From Rhodoblastus sp963828185 (GTDB lineage: Bacteria > Pseudomonadota > Alphaproteobacteria > Rhizobiales > Beijerinckiaceae): a stretch of DNA of 64,000 nucleotides. Of this stretch, positions 9,567 through 19,212 are shown piece by piece. Every line of letters begins with the position of its first letter. Position 1 is the first letter of the stretch. The DNA is taken from NCBI GenBank assembly GCA_963828185.1, contig CAWHDV010000002.1, positions 558,001-622,000 on the forward strand. Direction: 5' to 3'. The translations under genes were made by a program, and so were the position numbers. Below the pieces are notes generated by a model, which was not told the DNA's origin, ran no database searches, and worked only from the letters and a program-made list of their open reading frames with translations.

Positions 9567-10280
9567 TCAGAAAATGCCAAAGAACCGCTTCTTCGGGTTG
9601 TCTTCGGGCCTGAGGCCGGTCGCCTTGCCGTCGGCGCCGCGCACCTTTTGGAGATAGTCGGCGGGCGGCCTCACCAGCGACGCGTCGCTGGTATTGCGCC
9701 GGATCGCGCGCGGCTGCGCGCTATCGCGCGGCGGCGGCAAGTCCTCGCGCTGCGGCACCGCAAGTTTCGACCGCTCGCTGTAGTCGATCTTGCTGGCTTC
9801 GCTGGAACCGCCGAGGCCCACCGAACCCATCGCCTTGTCGAGCATGCCCGGCTGCTGCGCGGCCGGCGCATCGTCGCTGACCTTGTCGCTATCGGAATCG
9901 CGCGAACCGAACATCCGGCTCCACAAGCCCGGCTGCCTCTCGCTGTCGCCGTCGTCGTCGGCGGCCGCGGCGGGAGCAGCGGCGGGCGCCGCGGCGGCGT
10001 GGCCGGCGGGCGCAGCCGGCGCCGTTGGCGCAGCCGGAGCCGCTGGCTTGTCGGAGTCGAACAAGCGGTTGAACAGGCCGCGTTGTGGCTGCGGCTGGCT
10101 GTCGTCGGGACTGTCGGCAGGCTTGTCGGCGGTGGTGGAATTGTCCGAATTCCACATGTCATTGAGCAGCCCCGCGCGCGCCGGCGCGCTGGCCGTCAGC
10201 GCCGCGCCGCCGACCAGGACGCATGACAACAGAATGAGCCGCGTAGCGCCGGCGATGCTCGTGCGTTTCGTCAGGACCAT
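9567..10280 (-). CDS. Exported repeat-containing protein of unknown function
   Basis: I do not recognise this family. From the ATG at 10280 the protein is 237 aa, with a clear Sec signal peptide (basic VLTKRTS, hydrophobic LILLSCVLVGGAALTA, cleavage after APARA). The mature protein begins GLLNDMWNSD. That pattern recurs as GLFNRLFDSD and GLWSRMFGSRD, and more loosely as MLDKAMGS. The copies are separated by low-complexity Ala/Pro linkers and acidic Asp/Ser runs. The C-terminus ends NPKKRFFGIF. The longer frame to 10316 would add 12 residues ahead of the signal peptide. It sits between lspA and the M16 pair in the same direction. No lipobox cysteine is present despite the neighbouring lspA. 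Confidence 0.75.
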   Translation of the reverse strand: MVLTKRTSIAGATRLILLSCVLVGGAALTASAPARAGLLNDMWNSDNSTTADKPADSPDDSQPQPQRGLFNRLFDSDKPAAPAAPTAPAAPAGHAAAAPAAAPAAAADDDGDSERQPGLWSRMFGSRDSDSDKVSDDAPAAQQPGMLDKAMGSVGLGGSSEASKIDYSERSKLAVPQREDLPPPRDSAQPRAIRRNTSDASLVRPPADYLQKVRGADGKATGLRPEDNPKKRFFGIF

Positions 10281-10424
10281 GGACAAACCTCGACGCTCCA
10301 AACCGTGATGCTGCAAATTGCGAGGCTCAAACCTCGAAAGCTCTCGACCGACGCATGCAGCCGACGCTTGAACGGCGCTGCTCTATCTCGCCTTCAAGGC
10401 GATTTCGCGGCATGGCGAAGCTTT

Positions 10425-10949
10425 TCAAGCCTTGCCGGCCGTCGGCGTTGTGGCGGAGTCATATAGCAGAAGCATGACGCCGGCAAATATGCCGGCGTCG
10501 GCGACATTGAACACGTAATTCGACAGCGGGCCGAGCGAGAAAGGCGTGTGGAAATAAAGGAAATCCGCCACCGCGCCATGGTTGAGGCGGTCGAGCGCAT
10601 TGCCCAGCGCGCCGCCGACGAGGCAGCCGAGTCCCGCCGTTTTGGCGACGCCGTGCGTCCGCCACATCCAGACCCCGAGGATACACACCGCCGCCAGCGC
10701 CAGGCCGGCCAGGGCGAAGCGGCCGAGATCGCCGTCCGAGCGCAGCATCGTGTAGGCGACGCCGCGATTCCAGCTCATCGTCAGGGCCAGGAAGGGCGTC
10801 ACGGCGATGACCGGATGCTCCGGGCCGCCGAGCAGCGAGATCGCCCAGGCCTTGCTCGCCTGGTCGAGCGCCAGCACCAAAGCCGCGCTGGCGAAGCCCG
10901 CGAGCCGGCGCCGCGCTTGGGACGTCCGGTCTTGGGACGGAAGTTTCAT
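10425..10949 (-). CDS. lspA: Lipoprotein signal peptidase (signal peptidase II)
   Basis: LspA removes signal peptides from diacylglyceryl-modified prolipoproteins in the inner membrane. The 174-aa protein has four hydrophobic segments, the DQASKAW motif, the NRGVAY segment, and both catalytic aspartates in GNALDRLNHGAVADFL and FNVADAGI. The ATG at 10949 overlaps the ileS stop codon (10946-10948) as ATGA, so translation is coupled to ileS. A TTG two codons upstream is the only alternative. This ileS-lspA order is common in proteobacteria. Confidence 0.95.
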   Translation of the reverse strand: MKLPSQDRTSQARRRLAGFASAALVLALDQASKAWAISLLGGPEHPVIAVTPFLALTMSWNRGVAYTMLRSDGDLGRFALAGLALAAVCILGVWMWRTHGVAKTAGLGCLVGGALGNALDRLNHGAVADFLYFHTPFSLGPLSNYVFNVADAGIFAGVMLLLYDSATTPTAGKA

Positions 10950-13916
10950 GCCCAAAGGCCCTCGGCCCGCAATTCACGCAAGGCGCGCGCGTCGCGCGGG
11001 GTGACGTCGGGAAATTCCGGATCGGAGCCGACCAGCTGCGAGATACGCCAGGATCGCGCGCATTTGCGCCCTTGCGCGCGGCGGCTGACCACGCCGACGC
11101 CGGGCGCTTCAGCCAGGGTGAAGGCGCCTTGCGGCGGCTCGCCGGCGACGATCTCGATGCCCGAGGTGATGCAGACGTCGGCGAAATCCACCCCCTCGAG
11201 CGCTGAGCGAAAACTTTCGTCACTGATGAAAACCTGCGGATCGGCTTCGAGCGAAGAGCCGATGGCCTTTTGCGCCCGCTCGATTTCCAGCGCCCCGGTC
11301 ACAACCGCGCGAATGCGGCGAATCGTCCGCCACTTGGCGGCCAGCGGCTCGTCGCGCCAGATTTCCAGGTTTTGCGGAAATTGCGTCAGGTGAATCGAGG
11401 CCGACGATTGCGGCCGGAAGGCCAGCCACGCCTCCTCGGCCGTGAAGCAGAGGATCGGCGCCAGCCATTTCAGCAGCGCCTCGCACATCAAATCGATCGC
11501 CGTCAGCGCCGCCTTGCGGGTCACGCTCGAGCGCGGATCGCAATAGAGGCAATCCTTGCGGATGTCGAAATAAAACGCCGAGAGATCGCCGGTCATGAAG
11601 CTCGTGAGCAGCGCCACGACCTTCTTGTAGTCGAACTGGGCGTAGGCTTCGCGGATCGCGCCGTCGATTTCCGCCAACCGATGCAGGATCGCCCGCTCGA
11701 GTTCGGGCATCTCGTCCTTGGCCACGGCTTGCGCCGGGTCGAAATGGGCGAGCGCGCCGAGCATCCAGCGCAGGGTGTTGCGCAGCTTGCGGTAGGTTTC
11801 GGCGAAAGTGGCCAAAATCTCCTTGCCGATGCGCAAATCGTCGGAATAATCGGAAGCCGCGACCCACAGGCGCAAGATGTCGGCGCCGGAATCCTTGATC
11901 ACGCTTTGCGGCGCGACGACATTGCCGGTCGATTTCGACATTTTGCGCCCCTTTTCGTCCAGCACGAAGCCGTGCGTCAGGACCGAATCATAGGGCGCGC
12001 GACCGCGCGTGCCGCAGCTCTCCAGCAGCGAGGAATGGAACCAGCCGCGATGCTGGTCGGAGCCTTCGAGATACATCACCTCGTCCGGGCCGCCGTCATG
12101 GCGGCGGCGGATGCCCGCGAGCGTCGGGAAATGCGCGGAATCTTCCAGCGTGAAGGCGTGGGTCGAGCCGGAATTGAACCAGACGTCGAGCACGTCGTCG
12201 ATTTTTTCGTAAATTGCCGGGTCGTGGTCGGGCGCCAAAAATCTCTCCGCCGCGCCGTCCTTGTACCAGGCGTCGGCGCCTTCCTCGGCGAAAGCCGCGA
12301 CAATGCGGGCGTTGACCTTGTCGTCGACCAATATTTCGTGGCCGCCCTTTTTCACGAAAACGGCGATCGGCACGCCCCAGGCGCGCTGGCGCGACACCAC
12401 CCAGTCCGGGCGGTTGGCGATCATGCCGGTGATGCGGTTCTCGCCCGCCGCCGGCACCCACTTCGTGCGGGCGATTTCCTCCAGCGCGATCTCGCGCAGG
12501 GTGGGCTGGTTGGAGTCCGAGCCAAGCCCCTTGGCCGCGACAGCGTCGAGCGCGACCGAGAAGGGCTGGTCCATGGCGATGAACCATTGCGGCGTGTTGC
12601 GGAAGATCACCGGCTTCTTCGAGCGCCAGCTGTGCGGATACTGATGTTTCAACCGGCCGCGCGCCAAAAGCGCCCCGGCCTCGACCAGCGCCTTGATGAC
12701 GCGCTCGTTGGCGTCGCCCTTGTTTCCCTTGTCGTCGATGACGCGCGCGCCCTCGAAGCCGGGGACTTCCTTGGTGTAAAAGCCGTCGGCGTCGACTGTG
12801 TAGGGGATGCGCGGATCGATTCCGCGCTCGTGCAGCAGGCGGCCCGAGGCCATCCAGATATCAAAGTCCTCGCGGCCGTGGCCGGGGGCGGTATGGACGA
12901 AGCCGGCGCCGGCGTCGTCGGTGACATGGTCGCCGTCGAGCAGCGGCACGTCGAATGTGTAGCCGAGCTTTTGCAGCGGGTGGGCGCAGGTCATTTCCTT
13001 GAGTTCAAGCGCGGGAATGTCGCGGAGGCGCTCGAATTTCTCCACCTTGGCGGCCTGCATCACGCCCTCGGCCAGCTTGTCGGCCAGGATATAGCTCGCG
13101 CCGGCTTGCGCCCAATTGCCTTCCGGCGCCTCGGTCACGCGATAAAGGCCATAGGCGATGCGGTGCGAGAAGGAGATGGCGCGATTGCCCGGCAGGGTCC
13201 AGGGCGTGGTCGTCCAGATCACCACTTTCGCGTCTTTTCCGCGGAGCGGGAAAGCGACAAAAACCCAGTCCGAGGTATGGTCCTCATATTCGACTTCCGC
13301 CTCGGCCAGCGCGGTTTTCTCCACCACCGACCACATCACCGGCTTGGAGCCGCGATAAAGCAGGCCATTGGCCGCGAATTTCATGATTTCGCGGGCGATG
13401 GCGCTTTCGGCGAAAAAATCCATCGTGGCGTAGCGCCCGGCCCAGTCGCCGGCGACGCCAAGGCGCACGAACTCCTCGCGCTGCACGTTGAGCCAATGTT
13501 CGGCGAAGGCGCGGCATTCGCTTCCGGAACTCGACCACCGGCACATCGTCCTTGTTGCGGCCCCTGGCGCGATATTGCTCCTCGATCTTCCATTCGATCG
13601 GCAGGCCGTGGCAATCCCAGCCCGGCACGTAATTGGCGTCCTTGCCCAGCATGCGCTGCGAGCGGACGACAAGATCCTTCAGGATCTTGTTGAGCGCATG
13701 GCCGATATGGATATTGCCGTTGGCGTAGGGCGGGCCGTCGTGCAGCACGAACTTTGGCTTGCCGGCGCCCTCGACGCGCATCTTTTCGGTCAGGCCGATC
13801 TCGGCCCAGTGGGCCAGAAGCTCCGGCTCCTTTTTCGGCAGGCCGGCGCGCATGGGGAAGTCGGTGCGCGGCAAATACAGCGTGGCGGAATAGTCGGGAC
13901 CCGTTTTTTCGGTCAT
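10946..13916 (-). CDS. ileS: Isoleucyl-tRNA synthetase, interrupted by a +1 frameshift
   Basis: IleS charges tRNA-Ile. The N-terminal part (from ATG 13916) has the HIGH motif in GNIHIGHALNKILKD and the GWDCHGLPIE signature. The C-terminal part has the editing-domain segments, WFNSGSTHAFTLED, and the KMSKS loop in RKMSKSTGNVVAPQ. A single extra base at about 13520 separates the frames: without it the sequence reads VVEFRKECRAFAEHWL, as expected for the family. The corrected protein is about 989 aa. No other ileS is in the window. The gene is essential, so a real null is not credible unless a second copy exists elsewhere. Confidence 0.93.
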
Positions 13917-14122
13917 GATCTTGGAACTCGCGGAGAATTGGAGGCGACGAAAGGTCGTGCAAACAACATCCCGGCGCGCGTCTGGAGAGTCAGGCGCGGA
14001 CCGGGCCGATAATTCGCCGGGCGAAGGAACGAGCGAGGTTCGTCATGCCGCCTTTTAGCAAGAATTCTTCGCCCGGATAAAGGGCGCGGGCGGTCGCGCG
14101 CTCAATTTTTATCGCAGATGCG

Positions 14123-14154
14123 AAAAAGGGGCGCGGCCTTGGCTGCCGCGCCCC
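14123..14154 (-). terminator. Rho-independent terminator of the pnt operon
   Basis: On the minus strand a perfect 10-bp GC stem (GGGGCGCGGC with GCCGCGCCCC, 7-base loop) is followed directly by TTTTT. It begins 27 bases after the pntB stop codon, in the correct orientation for the end of the transhydrogenase operon. Confidence 0.85.
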
Positions 14155-14180
14155 CTGAATCCGCCAGTCCGAAGACTGGA

Positions 14181-15581
14181 TCAGCGCGCCATCGCCTTGA
14201 TGACGCTCTCGACCACTTTCTTGGCGTCGCCAAACAGCATCATCGTATTGTTCTTGAAGAACAATTCGTTTTCGACGCCGGCGTAGCCCGAGCTCATGCC
14301 GCGCTTGATGAACATCACCGTCTTGGCCTTTTCGACGTCGAGGATCGGCATGCCATAAATGGCTGACGTCTTGTCGGTCTTGGCCGCCGGGTTGGTGACG
14401 TCATTGGCGCCGATCACGAAGGCCACGTCGGCTTGCGAAAATTCGGAATTGATGTCCTCGAGTTCGAACACTTCGTCGTAAGGGACATTGGCTTCCGCCA
14501 GCAGCACGTTCATGTGGCCGGGCATGCGGCCCGCCACCGGATGGATGGCGTATTTGACGTCGACGCCTTCCGCCTTGAGCTCGTCCGCCATTTCGCGCAG
14601 CGCGTGCTGGGCTTGCGCCACCGCCATGCCATAGCCCGGCACAATGATCACCTTCTGCGAATTTTGCAGAATGTAAGCGGCGTCGTCGGCCGAACCCTGC
14701 TTGACCGGACGGGTTTCCGTCGCGCCGGCGGCAACCGCCGTCTCGCCGCCGAATCCGCCGAGAATGACCGAGATGAAGGAGCGGTTCATGCCCTTGCACA
14801 TGATGTAGGACAGGATAGCGCCCGACGAGCCGACCAGCGCGCCGGTGATGATCAGCGCCATATTGCCGAGGGTGAAGCCGATGCCCGCCGCCGCCCAGCC
14901 GGAATAGGAGTTCAGCATCGAGATGACCACCGGCATGTCGGCGCCGCCGATCGGCACGATCAGCAGCACGCCGAGCGCCAGCGAGATCAGCACGATCAGC
15001 AGGAACAGGAAAGTCCCGCCGGTGCCGTAGAAGCCGGCGATGAACAGCACCAGCGCCACGCCGAGCGTCATGTTGATGACATGGCGCTGCGGCAGCATGA
15101 TCGGCTTGCCCGACATGCGCCCGTCGAGCTTGAGGAAGGCGATGATCGAGCCGGTGAAGGTGATGGCGCCGATCGCCGCGCCGAGCGACATTTCGATTAG
15201 GCTGGCCTGGTGGATATGGCCGGGCGCGCCGATGCCGAAGGCCTGCGGCGCGAACAGCGCCGCCGCCGCCACCAGCACGGCGGCGAGGCCGACCAGCGAG
15301 TGGAAGAAGGCCACGAGCTGCGGCATTTTGGTCATTTCGATGCGGCGCGCCACGATCGCGCCGAAACCGCCGCCAAGGCCCAGGCCAATGACCACGAGCA
15401 GCCAGCCGCCGATGCCGGCGGGCGCGCCCAGGGCGAGCGTGGTGACGATGGCGATGGCCATGCCGACCGCGCCGAACAGGTTGCCCTTGCGCGAGGTGGT
15501 GGGGTGCGACAGGCCGCGCAGCGCGAAGATGAACAGGACGCCCGAGACGAGATAGAGAAGGGACGCAAGATTGACGTTCAT
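14181..15581 (-). CDS. pntB: NAD(P) transhydrogenase subunit beta
   Basis: PntB carries the NADP(H)-binding domain III and the C-terminal part of the proton-channel domain II. The 466-aa protein has about nine hydrophobic segments over its first 270 residues. The soluble domain that follows has VIIVPGYGMAVAQAQHAL, HPVAGRMPGHMNVLLAEA and the GANDVTNPAA motif that binds NADP. Length is normal. It follows pntAB by 5 bases and is the last gene before the terminator at 14123. With the other two subunits it couples hydride transfer from NADH to NADP to proton entry. Confidence 0.96.
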   Translation of the reverse strand: MNVNLASLLYLVSGVLFIFALRGLSHPTTSRKGNLFGAVGMAIAIVTTLALGAPAGIGGWLLVVIGLGLGGGFGAIVARRIEMTKMPQLVAFFHSLVGLAAVLVAAAALFAPQAFGIGAPGHIHQASLIEMSLGAAIGAITFTGSIIAFLKLDGRMSGKPIMLPQRHVINMTLGVALVLFIAGFYGTGGTFLFLLIVLISLALGVLLIVPIGGADMPVVISMLNSYSGWAAAGIGFTLGNMALIITGALVGSSGAILSYIMCKGMNRSFISVILGGFGGETAVAAGATETRPVKQGSADDAAYILQNSQKVIIVPGYGMAVAQAQHALREMADELKAEGVDVKYAIHPVAGRMPGHMNVLLAEANVPYDEVFELEDINSEFSQADVAFVIGANDVTNPAAKTDKTSAIYGMPILDVEKAKTVMFIKRGMSSGYAGVENELFFKNNTMMLFGDAKKVVESVIKAMAR

Positions 15582-15586
15582 GGACC

Positions 15587-16034
15587 TCAGCCCTTCTTCT
15601 TGTACATGGCGAGCATGCGTTCGGTGACGAGGAAGCCGCCGAAGATGTTCACCGACACGAGCACGAGGGCGATGAAGCCGAACACATGCGCCCAGGCGGG
15701 GCCGCTATCCATGGCGCCGGCCGAAGTCGACGCCGACCGACAGCAGCGCGCCGACGACGATGACCGAGGAAATGGCGTTGGTGACCGACATCAGCGGCGT
15801 ATGCAGCGCCGGCGTCACCGACCAGACGACGTAATAGCCGACGAAGATCGCCAGCACGAAAATCGCGAGACGGAAGACGAAGGGATCGATCGCCCCGCCG
15901 CTGGCGGCATGGGCCGCCGCGCCGGCGGCGGTCGAGACCTGGTCGGCGTAGTTCTGGGCCGCGTCGGCGGCGGCGCGCGCCGCCGCTGCGGCGGATTGCG
16001 CCCGTTCAATCAGCGCGTGGGTGTCAGTAACCAT
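15587..16034 (-). CDS. pntAB: NAD(P) transhydrogenase alpha subunit 2 (membrane part), interrupted by a +1 frameshift
   Basis: This is the small membrane subunit of the split alpha chain. It begins with an Ala-rich 45-residue segment, then has hydrophobic helices (PFVFRLAIFVLAIFVGYYVV, and a PLMSVTNAISSVIVVGAL helix that is the family signature). As written the frame ends at 15705, after SVGVDFGRRHG. Removing one base in the GGCC at 15719-15722 restores the missing last helices (HVFGFIALVLVSVNIFGGFL and TERMLAMYKKKG) and the stop at 15587. The corrected length is about 148 aa, as expected. It lies between pntAA and pntB. Confidence 0.9.
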
Positions 16035-16095
16035 GGAAAACGCCCCTCTCCTGGGCTGAAAAGCAAGATGGACCGCGTGGGTAGGAAGGTCGGCC

Positions 16096-17232
16096 TCAGG
16101 CGGCCGCGAAAGCGGGATTGACGATGGCGCCGTCGCGCGTCAGCTGCGTCGCCTTGACCAGTTCCTCCATCGGGTCGATCGACAATTGCTTCTTGTCCTT
16201 GTCGATCAGGGTTTCGAGGAAGGCGAACAGGTTTTTCGCGTAGAGCTGCGAGGCGGTGGCGGCGAGACGGCCGGCGACATTGAGATGGCCGATGATCTTC
16301 ACGTCATTCTCGGTGGTCACGACCTCGTCGGGCTTGGTCAGGGCGCAATTGCCGCCCCGCTCCGCCGCCAGGTCGACGATCACCGAGCCCGGACGCATCG
16401 AAGCGACCATCTCGGCGGTGATCAGCACCGGCGCCGGACGGCCGGGAATGAGCGCCGTGGTGATGACAATGTCCTGCTTGGCGATGTGCGAGGCAGTCAG
16501 CGCGGCCTGTTTTTGCTTGTATTCCGCCGACATTTCCTTGGCGTAGCCGCCGGCCGTCTGGGCGTTCCTGAATTCCTCGTCCTCGACCGCCAAAAATTTT
16601 GCGCCGAGCGATTCGACCTGTTCCTTGGTGGCGGGGCGCACGTCGGTGGCGGTGACGACGCCGCCGAGGCGGCGCGCCGTGGCGATGGCCTGCAGGCCGG
16701 CGACGCCGACGCCCATGATGAAGATCTTCGCCGCCGGCACCGTGCCGGCCGCCGTCATCATCATCGGGATGGCGCGGCCGTATTCCGCCGCCGCTTCCAG
16801 CACGGCGCGATAGCCGGCGAGATTGGCCTGCGACGACAACACGTCCATCACCTGGGCGCGGGTGATGCGCGGCATCAGCTCCATGGCGAAGGCCTGGACC
16901 TGCGCGTTGGCGAGGTCCTGCAAGGCCTGCGCCTGGCCATAGGGGTCCATGATGGCGAGGACGGCGCAGCCCGGGTTGACGCCGGCCAGGGCCTGGGCCT
17001 GGGGACGGCGCACGGCGAGGACCACGTCGGCGCCCTTGACGGTCGCCTTGGCGGTGGCGGCGATCTTGGCGCCGGCCTTCTCGAAATCCGCGTCGGGCAG
17101 GCCCGAGCCCTTACCCGCGCCGGCCTGCACCACGATCTCGGCGCCCAGCGCCACGAGTTTCTTGACGGTTTCTGGCGTCGCCGCGACGCGCGCCTCGTTG
17201 TCGGCGGTCTCGGCAGGAACGGCAATACGCAT
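16096..17232 (-). CDS. pntAA: NAD(P) transhydrogenase alpha subunit 1 (NAD-binding)
   Basis: This soluble subunit (domain I) binds NAD(H). The sequence matches the alanine dehydrogenase/PNT family: MRIAVPAETADNEARVAATP at the N-terminus, MMTAAGTVPAAKIFIMGVGV with the Rossmann glycines, and VIVDLAAERGGN. It is 378 aa from the ATG at 17232; the upstream in-frame Met at 17244 would add only four residues. It is the second gene of the operon after the small oxidase-type gene at 17323-17484, and is followed by pntAB after a 61-base gap. Confidence 0.95.
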   Translation of the reverse strand: MRIAVPAETADNEARVAATPETVKKLVALGAEIVVQAGAGKGSGLPDADFEKAGAKIAATAKATVKGADVVLAVRRPQAQALAGVNPGCAVLAIMDPYGQAQALQDLANAQVQAFAMELMPRITRAQVMDVLSSQANLAGYRAVLEAAAEYGRAIPMMMTAAGTVPAAKIFIMGVGVAGLQAIATARRLGGVVTATDVRPATKEQVESLGAKFLAVEDEEFRNAQTAGGYAKEMSAEYKQKQAALTASHIAKQDIVITTALIPGRPAPVLITAEMVASMRPGSVIVDLAAERGGNCALTKPDEVVTTENDVKIIGHLNVAGRLAATASQLYAKNLFAFLETLIDKDKKQLSIDPMEELVKATQLTRDGAIVNPAFAAA

Positions 17233-17322
17233 GAATAACTCCAATTGGCCCGCGCCCGGAAGAACTCCGGCGTGCGGGTCTTGAAAGGCGCGCTGCGGGC
17301 GCGCTTGAGCCCTTGGGTGGAA

Positions 17323-17484
17323 TCAGAGCGTGAAGAAGGCCAGCAACAGCAGGATGAACACGACCAGAACCGTCCCCCACTTGATCAAGGTGGTGAAAAG
17401 ATTGTAGGTCGCCCGGTGCGCTTCGTAATCCATCGCGGGATGACCCTCGAGCCCATTCCCCGCCGTCATTTGATCCGACGCCAT
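17323..17484 (-). CDS. aa3-type cytochrome c oxidase subunit IV family protein
   Basis: This 53-aa protein has a short polar N-terminus with the motif HPAMDYEAHRATYNLF, followed by one transmembrane helix (WGTVLVVFILLLLAFFTL) at the C-terminus. That is the pattern of the small alphaproteobacterial aa3 oxidase subunit IV family (COX4_pro_2). A GGGGAGAGGG ribosome-binding site lies 4-5 bases before the ATG. The gene stands directly upstream of pntAA, an arrangement common in Hyphomicrobiales. Whether the product joins the oxidase or the transhydrogenase in these bacteria is not clear from the sequence. Confidence 0.85.
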   Translation of the reverse strand: MASDQMTAGNGLEGHPAMDYEAHRATYNLFTTLIKWGTVLVVFILLLLAFFTL

Positions 17485-17502
17485 TTCCCTCTCCCCGGCC
17501 AA

Positions 17503-17556
17503 AGCCGCCCTTGCTGGTCAAGCCGCCCTTGCTGGTCAAGCCGCCTTTTGTTGGTC
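17503..17556. repeat. Three tandem 18-bp repeats upstream of the pnt operon
   Basis: The unit AGCCGCCCTTGCTGGTCA occurs perfectly at 17503-17520 and 17521-17538, and with three changes at 17539-17556. The array ends 18 bases upstream of the first start codon of the operon (17484), so it probably lies in the leader or promoter. Function unknown. Confidence 0.8.
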
Positions 17557-17761
17557 TGGCGAACTTTTCCCGAGCCTGTTTTCCCAAAAGGACAGGCTCA
17601 AGGCAATCATTATTAGGTCCATGGCGGCCTTTTCCCGTCCGATGGCTTCGGAGGCTTCCCGGACGACGCCCTAGAAAGGGCGAAAGGCGCTCCGCCGTCA
17701 AGGTGATCCGCGCATTTGCGGTTAAAACCGGCGTCAAGCGGCGGCCGCGCCGGCTCAAAAA

Positions 17762-19117
17762 TCAGTTTTGCGGGAAAAGTCCGGCCTGCGCCAGACTATC
17801 GCCCTGGCGGCGTTCGAGCGCCGCGAGGTCGAAACCGTCCAGCGCGCCCTCGAACAGGCGGTGGAAATTCAGCCGCGCCTTGAGATGCAGGAAGGCGCCG
17901 CCGAGGCCGATGGCGGCGCGGTCCATGAACACGAATTCGCGCGGGATGAGCACCGGACCCTTCTCGCGCAATTGCCGGCGCACCAGCGCCGCCTCCTGCC
18001 GCCCATAAGCGCCCGCCGACACGCCGTCGGCGATCGTGCGGACGCGGTCTTCGAGCAGGGGGCCGAGGATGAAGCGCGCCCAGACGGTCAGGATGTCCAC
18101 GAGATCGCGACTGAGATTCTTGAAACCCCACGCTTCAAACGCTTCGGCCGCCTGCGCCCGGTTGTTTTCGCGCAAGGCGCGGTAGAGCTTGACAACCCCG
18201 CCGACGAAAGCCGGCGTAAAAATCCTGATGCAACCGTAATCGAGCAGGTTGATGCCCGCGGCCTGGCCGTTTACGCGAAAAACCGTGTAATTGCCGAGAT
18301 GCGGATCGCCGTGGATCACGCCGAAGCGGGCGAAGGGCGACCACCAGGCGGCGAAAATCGCACTGGCTGTGGCGTTGCGCTCCGCTTCCGGGGCGTCGGC
18401 GAGCGACAGCACCTTCTCGCCTTCGAGCCAGTCGAGCGTCAGAAGCCGTCCGGTCGACAGATCTTCGTGGACCGCCGGGACGCGGATGGCGCCCTGCCCC
18501 GCCAGCATCAAACGGTAGAGCGCGGCGTTCTTCGCCTCGCGGCGATAATCCAGTTCCTCGCGCAGCCGGTCGGCGATTTCCCCCGCCGCCTCGCGCGCGT
18601 CGATCGCCGGTTCAATTCGCCGATGCACCGCCAGCGCCATGTCGAGCTGCGCGAGGTCGGCCTCGACGGCCGAGGCCATGTCAGGATATTGCAGCTTGCA
18701 GGCGATATCGCGCCCATCGAGGGTTTTCGCGCGATGCACCTGCCCGAGCGAGGCGGCGGCGGCCGGATGCAGGTCGAAGGCCGAAAATTTTGCGCGCCAG
18801 TCCGGCCCCAGTTCCGCGACCATCCGCCGCTTGACGAAGGCCGCGCCCATCGGCGGCGCCTCGCTTTGCAGCGTCATCAGCGCCTCGGCGTAATCGGCGG
18901 GCAGCGCCTCGGGAATGGTGGCGATGAGCTGCGCCGCCTTCATCAGCGGGCCTTTCAGGCCGCCGAGCGCCTTGGCCAGAGACAGGGCGTCGCCTTCGCC
19001 TCCATCACCAATCAGCCTCCCGCCGGCCAGGCGCGCGAAAAAACCGCCGGCCTGCGCGCCGACCGCCAGATAGCGCGCGGCGCGGGCGCCGAAGCGGTTG
19101 CGTTCGTCGTCCTTCAT
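17762..19117 (-). CDS. ABC1/UbiB-family atypical kinase-like protein
   Basis: The 451-aa protein belongs to the ABC1/AarF/UbiB (ADCK) family, associated with ubiquinone synthesis or lipid homeostasis. It has the N-terminal family helix MKAAQLIATIPEALP (KAAQ at the position usually KxGQ), the Ala-rich loop AAASLGQVHRA, the lysine-containing strand IACKLQYPDM, the catalytic-loop segment VIHGDPHLGNY and the metal-binding LLDYGC. Start ATG 19117 is chosen over the longer frame to 19180. It lies at the end of the minus-strand run from pepF. The specific substrate is not known for this subgroup. Confidence 0.85.
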   Translation of the reverse strand: MKDDERNRFGARAARYLAVGAQAGGFFARLAGGRLIGDGGEGDALSLAKALGGLKGPLMKAAQLIATIPEALPADYAEALMTLQSEAPPMGAAFVKRRMVAELGPDWRAKFSAFDLHPAAAASLGQVHRAKTLDGRDIACKLQYPDMASAVEADLAQLDMALAVHRRIEPAIDAREAAGEIADRLREELDYRREAKNAALYRLMLAGQGAIRVPAVHEDLSTGRLLTLDWLEGEKVLSLADAPEAERNATASAIFAAWWSPFARFGVIHGDPHLGNYTVFRVNGQAAGINLLDYGCIRIFTPAFVGGVVKLYRALRENNRAQAAEAFEAWGFKNLSRDLVDILTVWARFILGPLLEDRVRTIADGVSAGAYGRQEAALVRRQLREKGPVLIPREFVFMDRAAIGLGGAFLHLKARLNFHRLFEGALDGFDLAALERRQGDSLAQAGLFPQN

Positions 19118-19212
19118 CAAATGCTTCCCTTTTGCCAGCCCGAAACGCGCGCGGGCGCCCTCGCATAAGCTCGGCGTCACATTTGTTCCTGGGTTCGCGT
19201 TGCGAACCGTCC

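Noticed and set aside
11270..13693. An 807-aa plus-strand open frame
   Set aside because: Antisense to ileS, no recognisable domain.
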